Assembly: GCA_039566865.1 (NCBI GenBank)
Contig: CM076959.1
Span: 6,121,501-6,185,500 of the forward strand
DNA: 64,000 nucleotides
Source of the DNA: Aurelia coerulea
Lineage: Eukaryota; Cnidaria; Scyphozoa; Semaeostomeae; Ulmaridae
Direction: 5' to 3'
Shown here: piece after piece, positions 1-10,601 of the stretch
Numbering within the stretch: position 1 is the first letter of the stretch
Layout of the letters: each line of letters starts with the position of its first letter
Notes under the pieces: model-generated
What the model saw: only the letters and a program-made list of their open reading frames with translations
The model's database searches: none
What the model was told of the DNA's origin: nothing
Translations under genes and position numbers: made by a program

Positions 1-116
1 AGTGAATCAAGTAATCTTCTTACCTCTAATTAATCATATGCAAAAACAAAACTTCCTACATAATTGGACAACAAAAAATTGAAACAAGGTCATGAACTTC
101 GAAAGACATACATTAG

Positions 117-278
117 TACCCCGCCACTAAGAAACCCATATTGTAAAACCAGGCTGCTTGGTTTCTTATGAATATTATATACTAAATGTTATATTCAACC
201 GAATGTTGGACAATGACTATGGTGCCATCTGGCAGGCTGCCTTTTCTTGTAAGTCAGTTTCTTAGTGGCGGGGCAATA
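117..278. repeat. Short inverted-repeat MITE
   Basis: The ends TACCCCGCCACTAAGAAAC (117-135) and its reverse complement (257-278) face each other across about 120 bases of unique sequence. No ORF inside. The AAGAAAC core recurs in a larger MITE family elsewhere in the window. The rest of 1-1100 shows no gene that I can support. Confidence 0.65.
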
Positions 279-1103
279 CTGTAGGTCAGAACATTTAAAC
301 ACCAGACAATATACCAGGCAGGGGCGGTGCCAGCCCTCAAAAAGTGGGGTGGACAAGAGATAGAATTGATTGTCAGAAGGTAATATAATGTTTTGTATGT
401 TGTTTTTGCTTAGGAATAGATACGAGCTTGAAGAAAGTACCAATCTCTGCATTTTTGTGGTTCAAACAAATCCCACGACTGTTTTTGATTTTTGGAAGTT
501 ATACAAGAGGTTGGATGCATGACTTGTTATGTACAATGCCTATATCATAATTTTAATTATTAGGATCCAAACCCTTGTAATGACAGGAATCTTTCCTTTG
601 ACAAAGATTAATCAGTTGATGTGTCCATAAAATCTTTGTTGGCACATTAGATTTCATTGGTACCTATTTTGTCCAAGACAAAATACAATGTTTTGAGGGA
701 GGGGCTTTCTGAAAGAAATATATAAAAGGCCTATCAAATGCATCACGTGTCATGGATGGTTTTCTTATGCTCAAAGTATGGCTCAATTTGCGCACCAGGA
801 TAAATTTGTCCACTGAATAACTTCACTAGGAGCAGGGTGAGGGGGGGGTTGTGCCATAATTGAATAAAGGTCAAGTTGCAGGCTAAATCAGGTGGTCAGG
901 TACAAATATTTTTCATATGCCAGGAGGCAATTAGTAAGGGTAGATTTTAGGTAGGTAGATCATGGAAAAGGCCACTTTGCACGATTAGTGTTCCCATAAT
1001 AGATCAGTGGGGAATAAATCCATCCATACGAACAGTTCAACAGTGAAACCATCAAAACCATTCTATGTACTTCCTCAAGTTTACTAATTTTACCCCTGCC
1101 CTG

Positions 1104-2183
1104 TACACTTACCTCACATAAGTATTGCACCACCTAACAAAAAATGGCGCCCAAAAATGTCTTTCAGCCCAATCAACAAAATTTGCATAACGAAAGCATC
1201 AGCATTTAAGGGTTTCCCTACTGGGTATTTTGGCCGGAAAATGATTGTTAATTCCTTGGCTTTTCATTCACAAGTAAAATGAAAAGTTATTTTGTTGGTT
1301 TCTTTGATAAATTAGTAAAACCTTCGAACAACATTGAACAAAATTTTGGCAGCATAGCTGGAGGAGTAGGCCAAAACAAAACGAGGAACGGATAGATATC
1401 TGGGGGCAAAGATAACAAAATTTTAGTGTTTTCAAATTGGGATTCAACAAAATTTATCACCATGATAAAAGTTTTCCACTTGAATGTGATAAAAGAAGAA
1501 AATTCAAATAAATAACAAGGCCATCACTCAATGTAACTGAACTTAGATTTGTCTAAGAAGGAGACAAGTTAAAAAAAATTCGCTCCAGTCACTTGTTAAA
1601 TTTCAAATTACCTTGAAACTAAATTCAAGCGTAGCAATTTTTTTAAATGCATCAAAATCCATATAGTAAAGTGTCAACCACTTGCGTGAAGTCTTCCAGA
1701 AGGCAAAATTAATTTTAATATGATAAAAGTGGTATCAAGGCCATTCTTACCTTGTAATGGTTTCTTCCCGTTTCTCCGTTGTGTTTATCCTTCTTGCATT
1801 CCTCGCTGAAAACTTTTGTCATGGCGATAAATTTTGCAGAATCCAGATTTGAAAACTATAAAATGTTGTTTTCTTTGCTCTAAAAAATCTATCCGTTTCT
1901 TGTTTTGTTTTGGCCTACTCCTCCAGCCATGATGCCAAAATCTCGTTCAATGCTGTTTGGAGGTTTTTGCTAATTTATCAAAGACACCAACAAAATAACT
2001 TTTCATTTTACTTTAATGAATGAAAAGCAGACGAATTAACAATTATTTTCCCGCCAAAACAGCCGGACGAGAAACCTTTAAATGCTGATGCTTTTGTTAT
2101 GCAAATTTTGTTAATTGGGCTGAAAGACACGTTTGGGCGCCATTTTGGGTAAGGTGGTGCAATACTTATGTGAGGTAAGTGTA
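1104..2183. repeat. Fold-back element with about 330 bp inverted repeats
   Basis: The left arm (about 1104-1435) and right arm (about 1865-2183) are inverted copies beginning TACACTTACCTCACATAAGT. Both arms carry an ATGGCGCCC-like stretch. The unique centre contains a possible minus-strand exon ending at 1751 with a good donor (AAG then GTAAGA), starting at or upstream of an ATG at 1822; its short peptide is not recognised. No transposase is encoded, so mobilisation would need a partner in trans. From 2184 to 2868 I see only AT-rich sequence and a C-homopolymer near 2321. Confidence 0.75.
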
Positions 2184-2868
2184 TATATGTACACTATACC
2201 AACCATTGATCAAAATAAGCCTAAGAACATTTTGTAGGAATGGCACCAAAACTCCCTCCATCATATCGCTTTTTATTCAATATGCACCACAGCAACAATT
2301 ACAAAGTTAACAGCAACCTCCCCCCCCCCCCCCTAACAATGTTTTCATGTGAGAAGTTTCAACTTGAATTCATACTTTGATAATGTCTTTGATATTGTTT
2401 GTCACTGCAACTCGAAAGCCGGTCTCCATGCTATGCGCATTCATTTTCAGTCAAATAAATTCCATAAATGTGTGTTCAATTGAAACAGGCCAGACACTGA
2501 AAAAACTTCATAAATTCCAGTGCAGTGCATTCTTCAACATCTGAACCTTGCTTCGTTTTTGTCAATATAATATGACTATAATATGCCGTTTATAATGTTC
2601 CTTGTCAAACACAAACAGAGAAGATAGGCCTAGTGGGCCTATGTTGATGTAGAAAATGTCACTAGGCCTAATACACTACTCGTTTGTCCATGGCCACGTA
2701 CTTCTCAGCAATTCCAGTAGCTCATACATTGAATGATCTGTTTCCTCGGCAAGAATAAATTCAGAGCATGGCCTTTCCCTTGTGATCTTCAGAATGACAT
2801 TCGCCTTCTTGTAATAGGCCTTCGCTGTTTTCTTTCATCGTCAAAAACCACGCATCATGAGGATAGGG

Positions 2869-3012
2869 TCATCTTCCAGAAAGTTTCGCCAGCTCCGCAA
2901 CAAGCTTTGCGACAGCTGTCTCACCCGAAACCATTCCTTGAGCGGGGGCAGACTCTCCAAGCATATTCAGTTTGCATCCAACAGCCACCAGTAACTCCAA
3001 ACCATCCGCCAT
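2869..3012 (-). CDS. Possible small ORF or first exon, unrecognised
   Basis: A 47-codon ORF starts at an ATG (3012) in the context AAAATGGCGG and stops with TGA at 2869-2871. The peptide begins MADGLELLVAVGCKLNMLGE and looks like ordinary protein, but I do not recognise it. It faces the plus-strand ATG at 3287 across about 275 bases, which would fit a divergent promoter. It may instead be a chance ORF or the first exon of a longer gene. Confidence 0.25.
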   Translation of the reverse strand: MADGLELLVAVGCKLNMLGESAPAQGMVSGETAVAKLVAELAKLSGR

Positions 3013-3286
3013 TTTGATTCACTCAGGTTGTTCGTGATGATAACCCCCTGAATACTGCGAAATGTTCTCACACTTTCACTCTTGCTTCCTTGTGGATAAT
3101 GTTACGCGCCTTGGAGAAAAGTTGCGCTTTTTAAAACAATAGAGCCTATTGTCCACAGGCCCCCGCTACCTGCCCATTCTTCTCTCTCCTTCTCCTCCTT
3201 TTCGCCTTGGGGGATTCCCCATCCCTCCTCGTTTTCGCGTTGGAGACTTCCCAGTAACTCATTCCGAGGCACACAATCAATGCAAT

Positions 3287-3383
3287 ATGGCGGCGCCCAG
3301 GAGAAAGTCGTTGGTGCTTCGTGTGCAGCTTGTCGCGAATATTAGGACGAAAACAAACACAAGAAAAAGACAACAAATGTATA
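3287..3383 (+). CDS. Possible first coding exon, basic N-terminus
   Basis: ATG in the context AATATGGCGG opens a basic peptide (MAAPRRKSLVLRVQLVANIR and on) that reaches a good donor, ATA then GTAAGT, after 3383. Read through, the frame stops within five codons, so the donor is the more natural end. Downstream lies the oppositely oriented helicase gene and I found no partner exon, so this may be a stranded or very long-intron first exon. Function unknown. Confidence 0.3.
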
Positions 3384-3454
3384 GTAAGTTTGAATAAATG
3401 TATCTCTTTATGAAGTGATTTTTAGGCTAACACAGCAGTCTCCTACTACTCATG

Positions 3455-3779
3455 CTGTAACTTGCTCTCTTATAATCAATTATATGCATTTTTATATAAA
3501 TTCAAAGTCTAATACTTCATCACTATCACATTCTTCATCAATTCCTTCTATGTCTGAAAAGTCCTCAAACAGATTTTCCATGCTTGGATCATTATCCTTC
3601 ATCATAGTGGTGTAAAGAAGTTGGTACGTGTTTTTATTGCTCTGTAACTTGCTCTCTTATAATCAATTATATGCATTTTTATATAAATTCAAAGTCTAAT
3701 ACTTCATCACTATCACATTCTTCATCAATTCCTTCTATGTCTGAAAAGTCCTCAAACAGATTTTCCATGCTTGGATCAT
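3455..3779. repeat. 138 bp direct duplication at the helicase 3' end
   Basis: Bases 3455-3592 repeat at 3642-3779 with a 50 bp spacer (offset 187). The second copy carries the last 33 codons and stop of the RecQ-like ORF; the first is a non-coding echo beyond the stop. The near identity points to a recent duplication. Confidence 0.85.
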
Positions 3780-5005
3780 CACAATATAAATCATCATCAT
3801 CTTCCAGGTGAAATGAGTCAAACAGGTCTTCTAAGGTGTTTTCATCATTTATGACACCCTCCATATCCTCAAACACATCATGGATCATGATCATTATGGC
3901 TGCAGCATCCTCTTCCTTCAGCAACGGAATATTTTCATGAATGAAAACAATGCCACTGATATATTTAGCATTTGCTATCACCTTTTCAATTACTTCATTT
4001 GTAAAACCATGAACAAAACTTTTGTCATGCAAGCACTTTCCCTCACACTTTGCATCAAGAAAGAGTTTGTGATCAATTAGAAGCTCCCTCAGAAGCAAAA
4101 TATGCTCTGCTGTAACTTCCCTGATAACTTCACATTCATCATTCAAATTTGAGCTTAATCTTTCATATTGAGGAACAGCCTTTGTGCATAAATCTTCACC
4201 ACATTTACACTCAACATGACATTTTGAGCAGCAATTATGGTCTACAGTTGGTTTTTCAATGTTCTTGTCATAAGCTCCATAAAGGGCTAGCCTCAAACAT
4301 CCAGATGAAATTTTACCATATAATTTCATCTCTTTGCCACTTTTGCCAAGTTGTTGGCCAGAGCAGAACAGAATTGCCTCAGAATCTTTCCCATCGCGAC
4401 CTGCTCTGCCAATACCTTGAATGTAGTCATCCAGCGCCATTGGAGAACCATAGTGTATGATATACCTGATATCCCTGATGTTGACACCCATTCCAAGTGA
4501 GGAAGTGGCAATGACAAGTCGTATGCTTCCTTCTTGTGCTAAGAGTGACTGAAGTACCCTTTCCTTAATGTGATCATGGGTTTTGCTGTGATACATTGCA
4601 ACTAACTTTTCATCTCCCTTAACAGAATGTGAAAAATACTCATATAGACGTGCAACGGTCGTCAAAGACTTGCAGTAAATGATTGTTTTACCATGATTGG
4701 TTCCTCTTTCATTAAGGCTTGTTTCTAGCCATTTAAGATCTCTTGCAGGATTAAGTTGTTTTACTTTTGTTACATTAAGCCTGACATTGAGCCTATTAGG
4801 GCTTTGGCAGATGAATGTATATCTCTTTAATGCCAGGGACTTAACTATTCTCTTCTGTGTCTGTTGGTCTGCTGTAGCAGTTAATACACAAGCAGGTGTC
4901 TTTGTTAATATGGATCGGAAGCGTCCAAGTTTTGCAAAGCTATTGCGAAAAGCTTTCTTAACCTGTTTTGCACCTTTGTTATTTGCAATTATGGCATCAT
5001 CACCC
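3679..5005 (-). pseudogene. RecQ-like helicase, exon 2 (motifs III-VI and C-terminus)
   Basis: Second exon of a superfamily 2 helicase, a DNA unwinding ATPase. In order it shows motif III (LTATADQQT), motif IV (TIIYCKS), motif V (ATSSLGMGVNIRDIRYIIHY), motif VI (DYIQGIGRAGRDG), then a cysteine-rich stretch (CCSKCHVECKCGEDLC) in the place of the RecQ zinc-binding region, and a very acidic tail. No HRDC domain is seen. The acceptor (TTTGCCAG) at 5006 joins in phase to the donor at 10009, restoring the expected HCIPKWGDD. The stop is TAA at 3679. The group resembles the RecQ-like ORFs spread in cnidarian and sponge genomes rather than BLM or WRN. Called pseudogene because exon 1 carries an in-frame TGA. 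Confidence 0.85.
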
Positions 5006-5104
5006 CTGGCAAATGAAGAGAATCAAAGAATTAGTAATTCAAAGTGGCCTGAAAAAAAGAAGTGTCAAAGTATTTCGTGAATCAAGCAGAACATGAAATG
5101 GTTA

Positions 5105-5328
5105 TACAGTACAGGCCAGGCACACTTTTAACATGGCAAGACTTCTTAAGAATTCTTAAGAACATTCAAGAATTCTGAACATTATGATAGAATTTTTGAG
5201 CAACATGCAAGACTGTAAAGCTTTATATATATGCAAGAATTCTTCAGAGACTAAAAAGTTCCTAAAAATTCTTCAGAATTCTTAGGCAGGAAAACCATAT
5301 GGTTAAAGTGTGCAAGGCCAGTAGTGTA
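5105..5328. repeat. MITE inside the helicase intron
   Basis: Imperfect terminal inverted repeats: left TACAGTACAGGCCAGGCAC, right the reverse complement of TACACTACTGGCCTTGCAC. The inside is rich in AAGAATTCTT palindromes. It lies just before the first visible exon of the DUF6589 gene, so it may have replaced that gene's 5' end. Confidence 0.6.
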
Positions 5329-5423
5329 TGGAGAAAACAGACCATTTTAATGCCCCATTAAAAAATTATCATCTCAAAGACTGGAACTTTAATTTGATCA
5401 TCATATTATTTGCATTTCTACAG

Positions 5424-8400
5424 GCATATGAAAGATTCACCAAGTGGGGTCTGTCTGTGAGCTCCAAATCTATGATACGAAAGATTGAAAGTGTTGGTGA
5501 ATTGCCATTCAAACAAGTCATGTCTTGGAAGAAATCAGTTGAGCAGGCTCTAAAATTGCAAGCATCACACAATTCAAACGAGAAAACCGCCTCCTACAAT
5601 TTGCATACCAGGGCACATCCAGCAACTGTGACTACTGACAACATGGAAGACAGTATACTTTTTGAGACAGAAGTTGATGCAATCAAACAAAACATTGTGG
5701 AAAGAAATCAGCAACTGGAAGGAAAGAAGCTCTATCAAATAATTTTTGACAACCTAGACTTCTTTGTCAAGGTCAAGCATATGTCATCAGAGAACAAAAA
5801 CAAATCAATTCATTGGGTACATGTCCTGTTGGTTCGTGATCGGGTTACTGGTGAAAACCTTGATGATACACAGCAACTCAGACCTGCTCTTAGTCTCAAG
5901 AATTCAGACTTTGTGCCATCTTTAAAACATCACAATGAGCTTTTGAAAACTTTTGTTCCTATTGTTACCAACATTTTGGTGGATAACATTCCTGCATTTG
6001 CATGCTTCAAGGGTACAACTGTACGCCATATCCCACACAAATAATCTGATGCCATGTCACAAGCAAGTGAGCAGGTAGGGATAAACAGTAATATGTATCA
6101 AACCCCAAACACGCCTTGCTATCAGTGCTATGGAAGCTGGTCGTTGATCTGCTTTGATCTTTACCATCATAGTAAAAGGCTCAGACAAAAGGGACAGTCC
6201 TTGGTATCCTCAAAAAGATACTATATGACTGAAGCATTATCTTTCTTACTGAAAAATGGTTGCATATAAAAAATTGCATCTAAAAAGTCCCTCAACCAAA
6301 GTTGCCCCAATGGCATAATATTGTGTGATAGTAAATGTGCAAAATACAGTAGTTTCTTTGATTATGGTACATATTTTCTAATAATTTGTGACTGTAGCTG
6401 TTACTAGATTTTCTGACAGGAGAAGCTAAATGCAATGCACAAATTTGGAGGCATTCAGGATATTACTTTCCCTTTCCAGGTACCAAGTGGTCTTATTTTC
6501 AAAAATGAGATTGTTGGGTCAGAGATGATAGAAATACTCCAGACGCTTCAAGATAAATATGTCCCTAAATGGAGTGAAACAAATGGAACAAATGGAGCTC
6601 AATCAACTGTTACACAGAAGCTATTTGTTGGAGGTGATCAATTATCTGAGGAGCGAGCAAGATGTTCAATGAGTGCAATGAAGGATGGTGACACAGAGCT
6701 TGAACGTCTTGATGGATTGATTCCAAAAATTGAGGATTGGCATGCAATAAGATATATGTATGCGGTATGTACAAAATTCATCCCATTAATGTACCAGATG
6801 CCTGAACTGTACATGCAAATAAGAAAGTGTGTAATTGAAAGGTAACAAATTTACAATAACATGGAGTGGATTTGTTTTGTGAGCTCACATTAAACAAATC
6901 CAATTCACATTCTCTGACAAATCTGTTATCTGAACACATTCAAATATAAAGGAAACAGAGTTTTGAATTCCAGCCTATTGCTAAAAAATAAACAATTTTG
7001 CTAATTGTCTTGTCAAAATTTGTGGCTAATTCCAGAAGGAATACATTTATGTGATATCAAATGCACTACAATATAGGCCTTGTGTACATAAATATCAAAT
7101 ATAATGTATCAAATATAATGATTTGCCTTCTGATAAGAATTCTTAAGTTGAACATTGAAAGTTACAGAAAGAGCATACTTTAGTTTCTTTGTAAAAATAG
7201 TGTAAGTGAACCTAACACATGTACTGTACAGTCAACTGTACTAAGAAAATAATGTTGGGTCAAACAATTTAATTGATTTATCTATCATTTTTCAGATACT
7301 CTACCAGTGTTTTTTTGACAACTCATCAGCAAGTGATGTTTGCAGCATGGTGTATAACATGAATGTAGTTGGATGTTACAATGCAAGAGGGAATGTAATT
7401 GATACATTCAATGAGTGCAAAGAATATGTGACCTTTGAAACCAACTGTTATGTTGTGACATTAGCACTAAAGCATTTCAACATGAAGTTTTCCAATTCAG
7501 AAGAAGATGTTATACCACCAACAATTAGGACTTCCAACAAAAACAAGAAACAACAATGGCTGCATCACCAAGTTACAGAAATGCTGAAGGAACATATAAT
7601 TAAGATACATGCAGAAACCATAGAAGAGGTACATTCTTTTTCAGCACTTTCTCTACAACTTTTAAGTGTCATGTATGCCCTTATTTGGCAAAAGAGGCAT
7701 TTAGTGGGGAATGATTTGATGACTGTCAGTTGGCAGGCACAAATAATGCAGCATTGCTGTCTCCTCTTTACATTTAATGTTATTTCACGGTGGCTCCTTT
7801 CTTATTCATTACATCCTTGTCCACCCAGAAATATAAATATTGAAACAAAAAATAATTACAAAATAAAGACACTGCAATATACAGTCTGTTTGAGACATAC
7901 ATTTTGTTTGAGACGAAAGACAAAAGCAGCAGAAGTTTTGATCTTCAGTTTGTTGCCTACTCTCCAAATCTTTTGTTATTTTAGGCACATGAGAATATTG
8001 AGAAGAACAAAATATGGCATCAAAAGTTTAATTGCCGACTAAATTTCACATTAATTCAACAAGAAGTAGTTGTTGTCTACATTATGGTCTTTTAGCATAG
8101 TTTTGGTTGTGAGAACAAAAACCAATCCTTGTTAAAAAGGTTTAATAAGCTATGACATTACCTACTGTATGTATACCTTTCCTGATACCCTACATATCGA
8201 AGAACTGTCCCCATCCCCTTGTAGGTAGCACATGCACAAACACAGAGCACTGTCACAAACCAAGCACACTCTTGCAGAAGCCCTGACTGCTCTAAGGTAT
8301 ACAAGTACAAGAAGGCAAGAGACAACCATGAGGTGAAGATTCATCAAATGGTATTTGCAGATGCAACAACTGATGAGAGAAATGTGGCAGAAAATAATGA

Positions 8401-9061
8401 AACAAATGCTGACAATGATGATGTGTACAATTATGCCACTGCTCGTTTAAATCTTGGGCTGCTCATAAAATGTGCTGATGATGCTGTTCGCGAAGGTGAT
8501 GGGGATAGAATTATCTTATGCTGGAGATTTTTCCTTCTGTATTACAAAGCATTTAAGCACCATAAGTATGCCCTCGCAGCCTTCAATTTGCTTGCAAATG
8601 TGACAGCACTTTTAACAGAGGAAAAAGCACATTCGCTTACATGGAACAGGACCATCAACAACAAAGGTGGGAAAGGCAAGAATGAGTCAAATGATGTTCG
8701 TTTGGAACAATGGAATTGCCTTGCAAAGGAATTACTCTCAAACCTAGGGGTCAATTTAAATGAACAATGCGCACAAAGGGAGGCAAATGCAATTGCATTT
8801 ATGAACGAAATACTGGTCTCTATTGATGATGATTTGCAAGTCAGACGCCCAACTGGGAAGCATATCATGAAGAAAAAGGAAAAAGATATGAAAATGCTGG
8901 TTGAAGAATTCACAAAGTACAACATCTTCCACTTCACTCCAGGAAGAAAGTATGACACTTTCACTGGCTTCGATAGAAACATACTTTCAAGAATGAAAAT
9001 AACAGCACTTCTTGAATGGCTAAATGATCAGAGAAAGAAATTAGAATTGCATTACAACTAA
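5424..9061 (+). pseudogene. DUF6589 transposase-like gene, four exons, one in-frame stop
   Basis: Exons at 5424-6074, 6420-6764, 7296-7628 and 8225-9061 join in phase. The protein shows DNLDFFVKVKHMS followed by an HWVH block, then GGDQLSEERA with an acidic-rich LIPKIEDWHA, a C2H2-like finger (CRSPDCSKVY then HEVKIH), and EGDGDRIILCWRFFLLYY with the conserved tryptophan/asparagine region to the end. These are hallmarks of the DUF6589 family, widespread in cnidarians and fungi and probably derived from a transposase. The 5' exon or exons are missing. A TAA at 6042-6044 interrupts exon 1, where related proteins continue through a residue such as Tyr before SDAMSQ. The gene lies wholly inside the antisense helicase intron. 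Introns 1-3 hold no further genes. Confidence 0.8.
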
Positions 9062-9666
9062 CAATATTTTGAACCTTCCACTGAATTTGATAATGGATGT
9101 TGTGTTCAAGATGGGCCTCAACTCTTTGATGAAGATTCCACAAACTGTCATTACATCTTCTTTTTGATTTAATAGTGTGAAAGGAACTTAAGACACCCTT
9201 GCTCTTGTTGCTTGTTGGTGACAAAATGAAAATCACTGTAAAGCCCAAAAAACCTTAAAAAATACTTGCAATGGACACAGGCTGTTATCGTTCTAAAAAT
9301 AATGAAGATACAATCAAAAGAAAGATGCAGTAACAAGTTTGCTGACTCTTTCGAAGATTTGATGCCTAATGCTATTATATTCAATGGTGAAACAATTTTC
9401 GATTGCAATCCCTCATGTAGGGGGCAGTCATATACAGTAGCTTCCTGTGTATAAGAAACACAGACTCTGATTTTGAAAACAATTCCCCATTTTATAAGAA
9501 ATTTGTTCAGTTCTGAAAAAACTTGTTTCTTATTTACAAACTGTGTATTGAAACCTTGGGATTTTTCAGCTTCCCAGTTGAATTGAACTGTACCTATCCA
9601 AATGAAAGCAAGCATTTTCTAAGAAAAAAGCCCCTAGTCCTAGTACCCGAGATAATTGTAGCATTC

Positions 9667-9823
9667 CATGGACCAGACTGATCAGTTTTCAAAGTGCGCA
9701 CGGAAGATGCGCGCCTGGCTATTGTTTTTAGAAGAATGGTTCTATTTTTGTTCCTTTGTTATACATGAAATTGCGTGCGGAAGATCTTCCGCACGCACGA
9801 CAAAGATAGCAGTATGGTCCATG
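9667..9823. repeat. Small MITE with an internal perfect palindrome
   Basis: Terminal inverted repeats CATGGACCAGACTG and its near complement CAGTATGGTCCATG bound 157 bases. Inside, 9772-9797 is a perfect 26 bp palindrome whose half is TGCGTGCGGAAGA. Between 9062 and 9667 I see only the helicase intron, with no supported exon. Confidence 0.65.
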
Positions 9824-10009
9824 AAAATTTGCAAATATAATTCAAAAAAATATTTTTTATAACACAATCATAGACTTACAGCTCATATCGGAGTAGTTGA
9901 TCGATTTCGATGGTACCTGATCTTTGTACTAACTAAGCCTAAGGATAGGAATTCTACTCTAACTCAAATCTGTTAAGAAATGACTTATTTTAAAAAATTG
10001 TGTCCTAAC

Positions 10010-10566
10010 CATTTTGGGATACAATGGGCTTCGTCAGCAATCAGTGCAATCGATTTACACCGGAAGGTATCAGACTTAAATGTTGTCGTCCATTTGTCGG
10101 TCCCTACGAAGGATTCTGGACTCCCAAACAATATATCGAAGTCTCCATTCTTCAATTGCAATTCAGCACTTTCATCCATCTCCTTTGTCAGATTCACGGC
10201 AGTAATACCACGCTTGTTCAATTCAGCAGTTTGCGTTTCGATGATTGCCAGTAATGGTGACACAACAACAACGAACCTTTTCCCTTTCCATTTGCTGTAT
10301 CCCTTCTTGCCAAGTTCTTGCGTGATTCAGGGAATGAGCTGATATATCAGTGATTTCCCGGCTCCAGTTGGCAGTATCGCAAAAACATCCTTTCCTCTAA
10401 ATATCCCTTTCCACGCTTCCATCTGCTGCTTCGTCGTCTTTTCAATTTCCGGGAAGAATTTCGCCAAGGCGACATTCACACAACTTTCAAGATCGTCATC
10501 AAACCCTCCACCGTCTTCTGCAGTCGCCATTTTGAAAACAATCTGCCCATAGTTTGCCTCGTTCAC
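10010..10566 (-). pseudogene. RecQ-like helicase, exon 1 (motifs I-II), in-frame TGA
   Basis: First exon of the helicase completed at 3679-5005. It begins at an ATG at 10566, or more likely at the second ATG (10530) in the context AAAATGGCG. It contains a QMEAW block like the RecQ Q-motif, motif I (AILPTGAGKS, Walker A), motif Ia (VVVVSPLLAI) and motif II (DEAHCIPKW). After LIP a TGA at 10327-10329 interrupts the frame, which continues open as ITQELGKKGY; a CGA to TGA change would explain it. The donor GTTAGG at 10009 begins a 5.0 kb intron. With the stop ignored, the two exons would give about 627 residues. Confidence 0.82.
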
Positions 10567-10601
10567 GTCTTACATCTTCCTCAGAAAGAACATTAAACTC
10601 A
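10567..10601 (-). pseudogene. Distal end of the interrupted non-LTR ORF
   Basis: Read on the minus strand, 10601-10567 continues the frame of the non-LTR ORF at 12015-12700 once the 1.4 kb insertion is removed (VFSEFNVLSEEDVRR at the join). The retroelement ORF ends abruptly against the helicase start region, so it is truncated here. Confidence 0.6.

Noticed and set aside
10327..10329. UGA recoding (selenocysteine or a changed code)
   Set aside because: No hairpin element was identified, animals use the standard nuclear code, and other genes in the window carry plain nonsense and frameshift decay.
3679..10566. A host BLM/WRN/RECQ1 orthologue
   Set aside because: The short length, lack of HRDC, odd cysteine pattern and acidic tail point to the multicopy RecQ-like group instead.
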